Source: Bacteroidales bacterium (GTDB lineage Bacteria; Bacteroidota; Bacteroidia; Bacteroidales; VadinHA17). From it: a stretch of DNA of 64,000 nucleotides. Of the stretch, positions 9,040-18,222 are shown piece after piece (the first letter of the stretch is position 1; each line of letters opens with the position of its first letter). The DNA is taken from contig WXFD01000058.1 in the NCBI GenBank assembly GCA_009877105.1, positions 205,533-269,532 of the forward strand, written 5' to 3'. The position numbers and the translations under genes were made by a program. The notes under the pieces are model-generated. The model did not search any database. It was given only the letters and a program-made list of their open reading frames with translations, and had not been told where the DNA came from.

Positions 9040-10587
9040 TCAGCTCTTCTTCTTAATTCTCAGTACCTGTCCAACCTGTATTTTGCCCGGATCTGAAATA
9101 TTGTTCAATGACAGCACATCTGTGGGGCTTACATTATCATATCGTTTGATGATATCCCAGATTGTGTCGCCCTGGCGGACCGTGTAAATTATGTAATCAT
9201 CATCCGAACCCTGCAGGACAGGAGTTGCAACAGGGCTTGCAGGGGCCGGTTTTCCGGTCATTTGCTGCTTTTCCGCAAACGACAGTGAGTTGACCCGTGA
9301 AAAATACTCAGCTTTTGAAGGATCCACGTACACGGCAATCTTCTGGCCTATATGTATTGTATTTCTGTATATGTTATTCCAGTATCGCAGATCTGATAAG
9401 GGCACCTTGTACCATTCAGCGATGAAGCCGAGATTGTCTCCCTCCTTCACGGTATAGATCAGTTTGGTCTTGCCCTTAACATCCGCGGGGACATAGGATG
9501 AGCGTGAAGGATCTTCAGTTCTGTTTACCTTTGTAAGATACACCTCGGGCTTATGTTTTCTAATCGTGTCATTCAGGTCGATGAAATCTCCCAAATGGCT
9601 CATTGGGAGCGTCAGTGAAAAAGGTTTTGTTGAGCCCGGAATAAGACCGGTCCGGTACTGGGGATTCAAAGCCCTGAGTTCATCCAGGGGTATTCCCATT
9701 ACTTCCGATATCTGCTTGAGATGAATATCCTTCCGTACCAGGATGGTATCCGTCGAAACCGGAATATTAAGCGGAAGAGGCCTGATCTTGTGTTCCCTGT
9801 AAAAGTTCACGGCATATAATGCTGCCACATACTGGGGGATAAATCCCCGGGTTTCCCTGGGTAACCTGTAATATATTTCCCAGTAATCCTTTTTGTTGCC
9901 GGAGCGGCGAATCGCCTTGTTAACATTACCAGGACCGCAGTTGTAGGCAGCAATTACAAGCAGCCAGTCGTTATATATACCATAAAGATCCTTCAGGTAT
10001 CTGGCTGCCGCGTAGGTTGCCCTGACAGGATCCCTCCGTTCGTCAACAACAGAATTGATGGTCAGTCCGTATAATCTTCCCGTGCTGAACATAAACTGCC
10101 ATAAACCGGTAGCTCCGGTATGCCTGTTAACAGCATTTGGATTAAGGGCGGATTCAATTACCGAAACATACTTAAGCTCAGTGGGAAGGCCCATTGAATC
10201 GAATATATCCTCAAACATCGGGAAATAATAGTCGAGCAGACCCAGAACGGCACTGAAATTTTTTCTTTGCCTTATGGTATATACATGAATATGGTTTCTG
10301 ATAATGCTGTTGTATGGTATCCGGATAACTGAATTTATCTTGTTCAGCCTCTCTATGTAAACGGAATCCGGAAATTCCTGTCCGAGCGAATCTGCCTGGA
10401 AATCCGGTTCTAGCTCCTTCAATGCCATTTTTACATACCATGAGTTCACGAGGCTGTCAAGATCCGTGGCAATTTTCTCGGCGTAAATTTCGGATCTGAG
10501 AATTATTGTATCATTTACTGAATAAGCACTAAATGCATAAGTTGATATAGCCAGGGAAAGAAACAGTGTTTTCAGAAGTTTGATCAT
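9040..10587 (-). CDS. mltD: Membrane-bound lytic murein transglycosylase D-like, with LysM repeats
   Basis: Cleaves the MurNAc-GlcNAc bond of peptidoglycan, forming 1,6-anhydroMurNAc ends. It has a signal peptide (residues 1-23), an SLT domain of the MltD type with the catalytic Glu in SVIESALNP and the GLWQFM motif, then LysM repeats. Two clear LysM units begin YTVKEGDNLGFIA and YTVRQGDTIWDII; a weaker one precedes them near HLKQISEVMG. Length of 515 aa is near that of Bacteroidota MltD homologues. It sits in the common order parA-parB-DUF5683-mltD, all on the minus strand, 15 bases before the acyltransferase fusion. Confidence 0.93.
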   Translation of the reverse strand: MIKLLKTLFLSLAISTYAFSAYSVNDTIILRSEIYAEKIATDLDSLVNSWYVKMALKELEPDFQADSLGQEFPDSVYIERLNKINSVIRIPYNSIIRNHIHVYTIRQRKNFSAVLGLLDYYFPMFEDIFDSMGLPTELKYVSVIESALNPNAVNRHTGATGLWQFMFSTGRLYGLTINSVVDERRDPVRATYAAARYLKDLYGIYNDWLLVIAAYNCGPGNVNKAIRRSGNKKDYWEIYYRLPRETRGFIPQYVAALYAVNFYREHKIRPLPLNIPVSTDTILVRKDIHLKQISEVMGIPLDELRALNPQYRTGLIPGSTKPFSLTLPMSHLGDFIDLNDTIRKHKPEVYLTKVNRTEDPSRSSYVPADVKGKTKLIYTVKEGDNLGFIAEWYKVPLSDLRYWNNIYRNTIHIGQKIAVYVDPSKAEYFSRVNSLSFAEKQQMTGKPAPASPVATPVLQGSDDDYIIYTVRQGDTIWDIIKRYDNVSPTDVLSLNNISDPGKIQVGQVLRIKKKS

Positions 10588-10697
10588 GATCTTATTTTGA
10601 TTTTAATGAGATGGTGCTAATAAACGCGTTTTTGATCATTTCTCATTCCGTGTCATATTTTAATATCAATTATTCGGGTTCATCAGCAACATGTCAT

Positions 10698-11345
10698 TTA
10701 AAATTTGTATGACAGATTAAGATTGATACCTGCCACTGATGTTCCGGCGGCGGGCATCATGACAGGATACAGGGCCAGATCGAGGTTCCTGCTAATATCG
10801 AAATTGAATAAGCTGGCATCTACATTTGCATCGAGGATCGACAGCAGGTACCAGGCCGCAACGCCTATGTATGAAAGATCGCGGTATTTTTTGTAGGCAT
10901 CCACCGCTGACAGCAATCCGTCCTCAACCCACGATGCCGTTGAAGGTTTGTATGTTTCGGGATGGAGCACGGGATCATATTCTTCCGGATCAATTCTCAC
11001 AAATCTTGTGTAGCTGGCTGTTTCAGGCACTTTATCAATGAAGTCCTGATATGCTTTCATCATATCGTTGTAATGTGTTGTGTAAAAACTGATACTGTAG
11101 GCCAGGGCACCGAATCCTGCATATACAAGCGGGATTTTCCAGTACTTTCTGTTGTATACCTGGCCAAGGCCGGGGAAAGCCACTGCAAGCATTGTTGCCT
11201 TAAGGGGAACCGGATTGAACTGGCGTTTTCTGGTGATTGCCGGAATCACATTAACTGTATCCTGGGCGGGTAAATTGCAATAAAGGCAACTTTGCAGCAC
11301 GATGAATATCAGGGATATTTTCAGGGTTGCTCTCAAATTATTCAA
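10698..11345 (-). CDS. DUF5683 membrane protein (TTG start)
   Basis: Conserved Bacteroidota envelope protein of unknown function. A signal peptide (LKISLIFIVLQSCLYCNLPAQ) is followed by the DUF5683 signature around AFPGLGQVYNRKYWKIPLVY, then a hydrophobic hairpin (YAGFGALAYSISFYTTHY) and a C-terminal segment with another helix. The start has to be TTG at 11345: the in-frame stop TAA is three codons upstream, and no ATG comes before the conserved core. It lies between parB and mltD, an order conserved in the phylum, which suggests a cell-envelope role tied to growth or division. Confidence 0.85.
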   Translation of the reverse strand: MNNLRATLKISLIFIVLQSCLYCNLPAQDTVNVIPAITRKRQFNPVPLKATMLAVAFPGLGQVYNRKYWKIPLVYAGFGALAYSISFYTTHYNDMMKAYQDFIDKVPETASYTRFVRIDPEEYDPVLHPETYKPSTASWVEDGLLSAVDAYKKYRDLSYIGVAAWYLLSILDANVDASLFNFDISRNLDLALYPVMMPAAGTSVAGINLNLSYKF

Positions 11346-11394
11346 CAGTGTTTATTTACACACCCGTGAACCGGAGCAACAAATATAATTATTT

Positions 11395-12276
11395 TCAATA
11401 GTTAAGACGGTCAAAGATTCCCAAAATGCGCTCCATCTCTTCGGGGTTGTCGAAGGGTATGACGATTCTTCCCTTACCGCTTTCATTTATTTTAAAGTTT
11501 ACCTTTGTGGAAAAGATACGGTTCAGATGTTCCGAAAGCTGCTTAAACTCTTCATTAAGCTTTTTCCTCCTTTCATCTTTCAGGGGGTCCCTGATCTTTT
11601 CGGACTGGAGTTGTCTGACAAGCTCCTCTGTCTGCCTCACTGAAAGATCATCATTCACCACATGGTAGTAAACCTCCATCTGGATTTTGGGGTTTTCAAT
11701 ATTCACAAGAGTACGGGCATGCCCCATCATCAGGTGCTTGTTCCTTATACCAAGCTGGATTTCTGCAGGAAGTCGGAGGAGCCTCAGGTAATTGGCAATT
11801 GTTGAACGCTGCTTTCCTACCCTGTCACTCAGCTGTTCCTGGGTAAGCCGGCATTCTTCAATAAGTCGCTGAAAACTTATTGCAACCTCAATTGCATCGA
11901 GATCTTCACGCTGTATGTTTTCAACAAGTGCAAGTTCCAGCATGGCCTGGTCATCAGCTGTCCTGATATAGGCAGGGACATGTGTGAGCCCGGCCAGCCG
12001 TGCGGCCCTGAGCCGTCTTTCACCTGCTATCAGCTGGTATCTTCCTCCGCCTGATTCCCTCACGGTAAGAGGCTGAACCAGCCCAAGCTTCTTGATTGAA
12101 GCGGTAAGTTCCCCAAGAGCCTGTTCATCAAAATGAGCCCTTGGCTGGAAAGGATTACCATCTATAAGATCAACGGGGATGTTGAGATTGGCCTCAACCT
12201 TCCGTTCAAGAACTTCTTTTTCAACACCATCAATCAGGGCGCCGAGGCCCCTGCCCAGTGCATTCTTTTTTGTCAT
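11395..12276 (-). CDS. parB: Chromosome-partitioning protein ParB
   Basis: CTP-dependent DNA clamp that loads at parS sites and works with ParA in chromosome segregation. The ParB N-terminal domain contains GERRLRAARLAG (the GERRxRA CTP-binding box) and LVENIQREDLDAIE, followed by the helix-turn-helix LTQEQLSDRVGKQRSTIANYLRLL and a C-terminal dimerisation region. The N-terminus KKNALGRGLGALI matches the ParA-stimulating tail of ParB. A strong Shine-Dalgarno AAGGAGGA (12283-12290) lies 6 bases before the ATG, which is unusual for Bacteroidota and fixes the start. No parS site was seen in the window. Confidence 0.96.
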   Translation of the reverse strand: MTKKNALGRGLGALIDGVEKEVLERKVEANLNIPVDLIDGNPFQPRAHFDEQALGELTASIKKLGLVQPLTVRESGGGRYQLIAGERRLRAARLAGLTHVPAYIRTADDQAMLELALVENIQREDLDAIEVAISFQRLIEECRLTQEQLSDRVGKQRSTIANYLRLLRLPAEIQLGIRNKHLMMGHARTLVNIENPKIQMEVYYHVVNDDLSVRQTEELVRQLQSEKIRDPLKDERRKKLNEEFKQLSEHLNRIFSTKVNFKINESGKGRIVIPFDNPEEMERILGIFDRLNY

Positions 12277-12311
12277 TATAAATCCTCCTTACGGTTGACA
12301 ACAACGGCCAT

Positions 12312-13091
12312 TCAGGCATTAACCCGGACTTCCTGTTTTTCAATCAGTTCCCTTGCAAGATTAAGATAGTTTACCGTTCCCCTTGAATCAGCATCGTAAA
12401 GTATGGCAGGCTGCCCGAAGCTGGGCGCTTCCGAGAGCTTGACATTCCTCTGGATGATTGTCTGGAAAACCATCTGCTGAAAATGCTTGTTAACCTCCTC
12501 GGCAACCTGATTCGATAATCTCAGTCTTGAATCATACATTGTAAGAAGAAATCCTTCTATCTCAAGGTCGGGATTAAGATTGTTCTGAATTATCTTTATA
12601 GTGTTCAGAAGCTTTCCCAGACCTTCAAGAGCAAAATATTCGCACTGAACAGGAATGATAACCGAGTTCGCTGCGGTAAGTGCATTCACGGTTAAGAGGC
12701 CGAGCGAAGGAGAACAGTCAATGATAATATAATCAAAGTTTCCCGAAATCCTGCCGAGAATATTCTTTAATATCTTTTCCCGCTCGGGCCTTTCAAGCAT
12801 TTCAATCTCGGCTCCCACCAGGTCGATATTCGACGGAAGCACAGAAAGATTATCTATACCGCAGCCAAGCAAGGCTTCGGAAGGATCACGTCCGTCTATC
12901 AGACAGTCATATACAGTGCATTTTATCTGACGTGTGTCAATACCGATACCCGATGTTGCATTTGCCTGTGGGTCAGCATCGACAATCAGTACCTTCTTCT
13001 CAAGTGCAGCCAGACTTGCCGCCAGATTGATCGCAGTAGTCGTCTTTCCTACACCACCCTTCTGATTAGCTATCGCGATTATTCTGCCCAT
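12312..13091 (-). CDS. parA: Chromosome-partitioning ATPase ParA (Soj)
   Basis: Deviant Walker A ATPase that binds DNA non-specifically when ATP-bound and is driven off by ParB. The motif KGGVGKTTTAINLA at residues 11-24 contains both signature lysines, with VDADPQAN and IIDCSPSLG as the other nucleotide-binding motifs. Length of 259 aa and the lack of an N-terminal extension mark it as chromosomal type. It is first in the minus-strand run to parB, 35 bases apart. A candidate -7 element TAAATTTG lies at 13136-13129. Confidence 0.97.
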   Translation of the reverse strand: MGRIIAIANQKGGVGKTTTAINLAASLAALEKKVLIVDADPQANATSGIGIDTRQIKCTVYDCLIDGRDPSEALLGCGIDNLSVLPSNIDLVGAEIEMLERPEREKILKNILGRISGNFDYIIIDCSPSLGLLTVNALTAANSVIIPVQCEYFALEGLGKLLNTIKIIQNNLNPDLEIEGFLLTMYDSRLRLSNQVAEEVNKHFQQMVFQTIIQRNVKLSEAPSFGQPAILYDADSRGTVNYLNLARELIEKQEVRVNA

Positions 13092-13128
13092 TATTTTTCC
13101 AATATAATATAGCTCCCTTTTTGAGCTT

Positions 13129-13136
13129 CAAATTTA
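13129..13136 (-). promoter_or_regulatory. Candidate -7 promoter element for parAB
   Basis: On the minus strand TAAATTTG fits TAnnTTTG and lies 37 bases before the parA start. No good -33 TTTG is found at the expected spacing, so support is modest. The rest of the 262-base gap to the divergent lipid kinase gene holds only a small hairpin (CAGGCT/AGCCTG near 13150-13163). Confidence 0.35.
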
Positions 13137-13353
13137 CTATTTATGAGTATCAGGCTCAGCCTGTGAACAGCGTAATTGTAAACATTTTATTTGTCGTTTT
13201 CAACATCTTATTAACATCGGTCGGTGCTCCATAAATACATACTTACATGATTGTCCGGTAATTGCATGCAAAACCAGGAGATAGAACATGATGCCCACCC
13301 ATGGTATTTTTTTTAAATTTGCTGTTAAAACTCACCTTATACTTTAACCGGCA

Positions 13354-14307
13354 TTGAAAAAAGAATTAACGGCCAATAACTGGTTCACCATTGTCAATCC
13401 CAACGCAGGAAACGGCAAGGGCCGGAAGGACTGGGACAGGATAAATGATCTACTGGCAAAAAATGCCATCCCCGTCACAGTCAGGTTCACGGAAAAAAAG
13501 GGTCATGCAACCGAATATACCAGGGAGGCAATCGGGAAGGGATTCAGGAAATTTATTTCTGTAGGCGGCGACGGAACACTGAATGAAATTGTTAACGGCG
13601 CTTTCACCCAGGAGCACTGTACCCCGAGTGAGTTGCTTCTTGGCATGATACCCGTGGGAACAGGCAATGACTGGGGACGCATGTTTTCCATACCTCTGGT
13701 TTATGAAGGCGCGGTGAAGGTAATAATGGAAGGCAGGCAGATGCCCCACGACATTGGAGTTATCGATTATTTTAACGGAGAGAACAGGGAAAGACGGTAT
13801 TTTATAAACATTGCCGGACTGGGCTTCGAATCACTTGTGGTAATAAAGACGAACAGGCAGAAGGAAAAGGGAAAAAGCAGCAAGGCAATATATTTTTTCA
13901 ATCTGCTGGCCAGCCTGCTGTCATGGAGGCACAGGAATGCCGATATCATCATCGACGGTATAAAAAACAGCTGTAAAATATTTTCGATCAATATCGGAAA
14001 CGGAAGATATTGCGGAGGCGGGATGAGGCAGACACCCGATGCCCTGCCTGACGACGGCCTCCTGGATATAACCGTAATAAGGGAAATGAGCAGGTTTGAG
14101 GTAATTAAAAGTCTGAAGCTCCTCTATGATGGTACCATTCTCAGCCACCCGAAAGTTGACGGTTACCGTTCAACCAACCTGTCGGTCCAATCAGATTCGT
14201 TGCTGTATATTGAAGCTGACGGGGAATCACTCGGTCATACTCCCGCAGAATTCCGGATACTTCCCGGCGCCATAAATATTGTCTACGGATCACGGATCAT
14301 TCGCTAA
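13354..14307 (+). CDS. Diacylglycerol/lipid kinase family protein (TTG start)
   Basis: Member of the DAGK catalytic family (DgkB/YegS/BmrU type) that phosphorylates a lipid such as diacylglycerol with ATP. Visible motifs are NPNAGNGKG at residues 14-22, the nucleotide-binding GGDGTLNEIVNG near 71-82, PVGTGNDWGR, and DGLLDITV. Length of 317 aa is typical. TTG at 13354 must be the start: a TAA lies two codons upstream in frame and no ATG precedes the essential NPNAGNG motif. Its 3' end overlaps the convergent cyclotransferase gene by 11 bases. The lipid substrate cannot be read from the sequence. Confidence 0.9.
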   Translation: MKKELTANNWFTIVNPNAGNGKGRKDWDRINDLLAKNAIPVTVRFTEKKGHATEYTREAIGKGFRKFISVGGDGTLNEIVNGAFTQEHCTPSELLLGMIPVGTGNDWGRMFSIPLVYEGAVKVIMEGRQMPHDIGVIDYFNGENRERRYFINIAGLGFESLVVIKTNRQKEKGKSSKAIYFFNLLASLLSWRHRNADIIIDGIKNSCKIFSINIGNGRYCGGGMRQTPDALPDDGLLDITVIREMSRFEVIKSLKLLYDGTILSHPKVDGYRSTNLSVQSDSLLYIEADGESLGHTPAEFRILPGAINIVYGSRIIR

Positions 14308-15415
14308 CCCTTATCTCATAAAGCTTTGGCCATCTTTTACCGGTAACAAAGATCCGTTTATTCTGTGCATCATACGCTATACCATTGAGCACATCCGAAT
14401 TATCCTGCCTTCTTTGCCATTCAGGATAAATTGATTCAAGATCTACGTAGGAATTTACCTTTCCCGTCGACGGGTCAATGCGCGCAATCAGATCGGTCTG
14501 CCAGATATTGGCCCAGATCTCACCATTAATATATTCAAGCTCGTTAAGCTGATCAACCTTTTTTTCATTGTCATATACTTCGATCCCGGAAACGAAACTG
14601 AACATCTCCGGTTCATGAAAATACAGGTTATTTGAACCATCACTCATGACTATCATTCCATTCATGGTTGTCAGGCCCCATCCCTGTGTCTGATAATAAA
14701 ACCTGTTCAACAACCTGAATGTTGCCCTGTCATAAACGAAGCCAATCTTGCTGGTCCATGTCACCTGGTAAATCCTGTCCTTATAAAGGGTGATACCCTC
14801 ACCAAATAGGGAAGGCTCAAGGTTATGCTGCCGTATTACCTTCCCGGTTTCGAGATCCACCTCTCGCAGTGAAGATCCTGCCTCCTGTCCCGTGCCTTCA
14901 TACAAAACACTTCCATCAAAAAAAAGGCCCTGGGTAAAAGCTTCCCGGTCATGCGGATAGGTATTTACGATCCTGAAACTCTTTGTTTCAGGGACTATAT
15001 CCGACAGAATAATCACAAATCTCGTAACCGTCTGTACTTTATCGTTTTTATAGGCTGTTACCTTAACAGGTTTCCGGCCTGTTGCTGATACGGCAGCAGA
15101 CGGTATTGATAAAACCCATGGTTCGGCATAAAGCTGCCCCACAATGTGCCCGTCGTAAAAAAACCTGACTGAATCGGGTACCTGGTTCTTATTTTCCGAT
15201 CCAAGTGTTATCTCAAATTGTTCGCCGATATGAAATTCAGAATTTTCGACCGGATTCTGCATCCTGATGAATCTCAGGGAAGGACTGACGGCAGATCGTG
15301 AAGTTGTTTTCTTCCCGTTTTCCCTTGCTCCTCCGGTGCGTCCGGAACAATATACGAACAACAGTAAAGGCAGAATAATCAGAATAAAAACATATCTAAA
15401 TGCAGCCCTTGCCAT
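14297..15415 (-). CDS. Glutaminyl-peptide cyclotransferase (glutamine cyclotransferase family)
   Basis: Catalyses cyclisation of N-terminal glutamine to pyroglutamate, with loss of ammonia, on secreted peptides or proteins. A hydrophobic N-terminus (FILIILPLLLFVYC) ends in a cysteine that could be lipidated, so it is probably exported and perhaps an outer- or inner-membrane lipoprotein. Residues ~50-130 form an Ig-like extra domain, followed by the five-bladed propeller of the bacterial/plant QC family with PHDREAFTQGL, LYEGTGQ, FGEGIT, WTSKIGFVYD and LNGIAYD. Bacterial QCs are often ~260 aa, so the N-terminal Ig-like domain is additional. Confidence 0.9.
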   Translation of the reverse strand: MARAAFRYVFILIILPLLLFVYCSGRTGGARENGKKTTSRSAVSPSLRFIRMQNPVENSEFHIGEQFEITLGSENKNQVPDSVRFFYDGHIVGQLYAEPWVLSIPSAAVSATGRKPVKVTAYKNDKVQTVTRFVIILSDIVPETKSFRIVNTYPHDREAFTQGLFFDGSVLYEGTGQEAGSSLREVDLETGKVIRQHNLEPSLFGEGITLYKDRIYQVTWTSKIGFVYDRATFRLLNRFYYQTQGWGLTTMNGMIVMSDGSNNLYFHEPEMFSFVSGIEVYDNEKKVDQLNELEYINGEIWANIWQTDLIARIDPSTGKVNSYVDLESIYPEWQRRQDNSDVLNGIAYDAQNKRIFVTGKRWPKLYEIRVSE

Positions 15416-15426
15416 TGTGTTGCTTT

Positions 15427-15864
15427 TTAGGCTTTCCTTCCGAACAATCTGCGAATGCTTTTTTTCCTGGCTGCGGCTATCTGCCGTTCCATTTCCTTTT
15501 CATGAAGTTCAAACGGAACCAGTATCTGCCAGATCTCACTCCATCCCGGAAAACCGCCTACATTCTTATCATCAATGAAAATATCCGCATCTATTTTCCT
15601 GCTTATCGACTCATCATATACCTCCTCGGGATAATTTTTGTTTACGGCATAAAATTCAACTCCGTTCCGCCTGCAGAACTCAACTGCCTGTTCCAGTTCA
15701 TCGCCTGTTCTGAAAGTCCACAGGATAAGCCGTGCGCCAAGTTTATTGAGCTCTTTCAATGTCTGGAAAGCAAATAACTTTTCTTTACCAATATCCGGAT
15801 ATTCATGATCTACAATGGTTCCATCAAAGTCAACAGCTATCTTAACATTCTTGAAATTGATCAT
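15427..15864 (-). CDS. BT0820-family HAD-type phosphatase
   Basis: Small HAD-superfamily hydrolase with DFDGTIVD at residues 12-19 (nucleophile and acid/base Asp), the Thr of WTFRTG as motif II, and DADIFIDDKN as motif IV. Length of 145 aa and sequence resemble the cap-less BT0820 group of Bacteroides; the natural substrate is not known. It lies 11 bases upstream of the cyclotransferase gene on the same strand, so the two may be cotranscribed, but no functional link is obvious. Confidence 0.85.
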   Translation of the reverse strand: MINFKNVKIAVDFDGTIVDHEYPDIGKEKLFAFQTLKELNKLGARLILWTFRTGDELEQAVEFCRRNGVEFYAVNKNYPEEVYDESISRKIDADIFIDDKNVGGFPGWSEIWQILVPFELHEKEMERQIAAARKKSIRRLFGRKA

Positions 15865-15999
15865 TAGGCCTGCATTAATACTTGCAAATCTAATAAAAAA
15901 GAGATAACCTTTGAATTACGCATCCATAATCCTGAACAAATGAGAATAAATCAGGAAACAAATCAGCCGCGACGATCAAAATGTAATGCCTAATATACC

Positions 16000-16007
16000 T
16001 ATTTTTG
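16000..16007 (+). promoter_or_regulatory. Candidate -7 promoter element for pssA
   Basis: TATTTTTG matches the Bacteroidota -7 consensus TAnnTTTG. Transcription would begin near 16014, about 18 bases before the pssA ATG. The -33 element is not clear. Confidence 0.35.
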
Positions 16008-16031
16008 TCATCGTCATAAACCTTATACAAA

Positions 16032-16772
16032 ATGACATTAACAAAACATGTTCCGAATCTGATTACATGCCTGAATCTGGCCATGGGATTCATCGCCATC
16101 ATTTTCGCGGCCGGTAACGATCTGATAGTTTCCTCATGGCTTATCGCAGCAGCCATGGTTTTTGATTTTCTGGACGGTTTTTCTGCAAGGCTTTTAAAAG
16201 CCTACTCCGATATAGGGAAAGAACTAGACAGCCTGGCTGATATTGTCAGCTTCGGGATTGCCCCTGCCATGATTGTATTTCAACTGATTTCATACGGGTC
16301 CACTGCCGGAGCTGACTCGTGCAGTTACTTTTGCAATCCCGGAACTCTGAAGTATATAACTGTCTTAATGCCTGTTTGTGCCGCACTCAGACTGGCAAAA
16401 TTCAATACGGACACAACCCAGACCAGGTCTTTTAAGGGTCTGCCCACTCCCGCAAATGCCCTTGCCGTGATCTCTGTTGTTATTGCAGCTCATTATTCCG
16501 ACGCAGCTGTTTTTGAATTGTTCCTGAAATCTCCTGTTGCTGTTACGGTATATATGATTGTATTGTCATTGATGATGGTATCAGGAATCCCACTGATATC
16601 ACTGAAAATGTCGAATCTGGGCATAAAGGGCAATGAAGGGCAGTACATACTTTTCGGCCTGGTCATAGTATCCCTAATCCTTCTGGGGATAGCATCAGCT
16701 CCCCTTTTTATTCCGTTTTATATTATAGCCTCACTAATCTCTCCCATGTTTGCCGGGAAAACGGAAGGCTAG
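16032..16772 (+). CDS. pssA: CDP-diacylglycerol-serine O-phosphatidyltransferase
   Basis: Makes phosphatidylserine from CDP-diacylglycerol and L-serine at the inner membrane. The CDP-alcohol phosphotransferase signature DGxxAR(x8)Gxx(x)D(x3)D is complete: DGFSAR near residue 45, then GKELDSLAD. About seven membrane segments follow the family pattern. Length of 246 aa is normal for the Bacillus-type PssA. Psd and CdsA, the next and previous steps to phosphatidylethanolamine, are encoded at 23.3 and 24.0 kb. Confidence 0.94.
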   Translation: MTLTKHVPNLITCLNLAMGFIAIIFAAGNDLIVSSWLIAAAMVFDFLDGFSARLLKAYSDIGKELDSLADIVSFGIAPAMIVFQLISYGSTAGADSCSYFCNPGTLKYITVLMPVCAALRLAKFNTDTTQTRSFKGLPTPANALAVISVVIAAHYSDAAVFELFLKSPVAVTVYMIVLSLMMVSGIPLISLKMSNLGIKGNEGQYILFGLVIVSLILLGIASAPLFIPFYIIASLISPMFAGKTEG

Positions 16773-16872
16773 CGGCGGTCATATAAAATGTCATCCATTT
16801 GTATTCAATGTCCGTGAAAACGTTGCACGGGCATGTCATCCAGGGAATACGGCCATCAGCAAACCTGGCCGG

Positions 16873-16998
16873 TCAGCTTTCTTCCTTATCCCCGGGGAAT
16901 TTCCTTTCATAAACTGCCAGGGCGCCTTTAATAATAAACCAGCTGACCAGGATGAATGCCGGCCAGATCAGATAGTGAGCCAGACCTGTGAAATACAT
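16873..16998 (-). CDS. 41-residue single-span membrane protein downstream of cydB (CydX-like candidate)
   Basis: A short open frame that starts at ATG 16998 and ends at TGA 16873, 81 bases after cydB on the same strand. The product begins MYFTGLAHYLIWPAF, has one membrane helix (residues ~8-30, rich in Trp, Leu and Ile), and ends in a charged tail ERKFPGDKEES. The form, with a short N-terminus, one helix and a charged C-terminus, and the position after cydAB match the small subunits of cytochrome bd oxidase (CydX is 37 aa in E. coli). No CydX sequence motif (WYFAWxLG) is present, so homology is not claimed. I infer a structural subunit of the oxidase. Confidence 0.6.
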   Translation of the reverse strand: MYFTGLAHYLIWPAFILVSWFIIKGALAVYERKFPGDKEES

Positions 16999-17079
16999 AA
17001 CAATGCAATTTTTATTCAACCTGTTGATTTGAGGGTTTTACCGTTTGTCGTTAATAGTTTATCGTTCACTTTTATTTGT

Positions 17080-18210
17080 TCAGTAAACATGTCCTTCTTC
17101 CTGTATCTCCTCCACGGAAATCCTCCTCCTGTTGATAGCTTTCCATGCATACCATATGTAAGCCGCCACGAAAGGAATAATGAATGAAACGAACATCATT
17201 GTCTTCAGTGTGAAATAACTTGACGAGGCCTTACGGATCGACAATGAGCTGTTCAGGTCAAATGTGGAGGGATAAAAGGCTGTGTTGCTGAATCCCGCAA
17301 GGAGGAAAAGCGAAATAACTGCAAGTATTGTTCCTGTTCCGGTAAACCAGATCCCTTTACGGCTCCCCCTGAAAACCGTAATTACTATCCCGTAAAGCAC
17401 TCCGACAACCCCTGCAACAAAAATAATCAATACGGCAGGCATCCTGAGGAGGTTATGAAGATATTTGTATTTTTCGATAAAAACATTTCCCGTATGCGGA
17501 TCATAGGCAAATCCCGGAGATATAAGCAATGTAACGAGAAAGAACAGGAAGAATACGAGGAAAGTCAGGGCATTCAGTATTATTTTCCTGCCTGCATTCT
17601 CATAAAGTCCATCATCATTCACCGAATTAATGATATACAGGAGGCCATTGGTTCGTGCAAGGAAAAGTACTGCGAGCCCCAGGGCGACATTGCGTCCGTT
17701 CACTAGGGCCTCAAGCCCATGCCAGCCTGTTGCCCAGCTGACCCTGTTCAGTTCATTCAGACTGAACCGTGCCCCTGTGAAAAATGTGGCGACTGCCACT
17801 CCAAGCAGGAAAGGACCGAGTGATCCATTGATAAGCAGGAAAATATCATAGGTCCTTTGCCCAAGGAAATTTCCCTTTTTTGACCTGAATTCGTAGGCAA
17901 CAGCCTGGATAATGAAACTGAACAGGATTGCCATCCAGACCCAGTACGCACCACCGAAGCTGGCAGAATAGAAAAGGGGAAATGCGGCAAAAAAGGCTCC
18001 GCCAAAGGTAACGAGTGTTGTGAAGGTAAATTCCCATTTCCGGCCAAGAGCATTGACGAGAATCGTTGTCTGAAGGGGATCCTCAGGAAGGGAAAATATC
18101 ATTGACTGACCACCCTGGACAAACAGGAGAAAAACCAGCAGTCCCGCCAGAATTGAGATTATTATCCACCAGTAATGCTGCAGAAAAAGATGAGATATCA
18201 ATGGTTCCAT
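17080..18210 (-). CDS. cydB: Cytochrome bd ubiquinol/menaquinol oxidase subunit II
   Basis: Second large subunit of the high-affinity bd-type terminal oxidase, which reduces oxygen to water with quinol electrons and does not pump protons. The protein has about nine membrane segments. Family features include the N-terminal HYWWIIISILAGLLVFLLFVQGG region and RKWEFTFTTLVTFGGAFFA. Length of 376 aa is normal. It starts 13 bases after cydA and is followed by a small membrane-protein gene, giving the order DUF4492-cydA-cydB-small ORF. Confidence 0.94.
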   Translation of the reverse strand: MEPLISHLFLQHYWWIIISILAGLLVFLLFVQGGQSMIFSLPEDPLQTTILVNALGRKWEFTFTTLVTFGGAFFAAFPLFYSASFGGAYWVWMAILFSFIIQAVAYEFRSKKGNFLGQRTYDIFLLINGSLGPFLLGVAVATFFTGARFSLNELNRVSWATGWHGLEALVNGRNVALGLAVLFLARTNGLLYIINSVNDDGLYENAGRKIILNALTFLVFFLFFLVTLLISPGFAYDPHTGNVFIEKYKYLHNLLRMPAVLIIFVAGVVGVLYGIVITVFRGSRKGIWFTGTGTILAVISLFLLAGFSNTAFYPSTFDLNSSLSIRKASSSYFTLKTMMFVSFIIPFVAAYIWYAWKAINRRRISVEEIQEEGHVY

Positions 18211-18222
18211 GGTTATTTCCTC

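Noticed and set aside
13092..13353. Possible parS sites near parAB
   Set aside because: I looked for the 16-base palindrome around CACGTG and saw none in this gap or in the neighbouring genes.
16750..17187. 145-codon plus-strand frame downstream of pssA
   Set aside because: It is antisense to the cydB end and to the 41-codon small frame, with no domain or start context.
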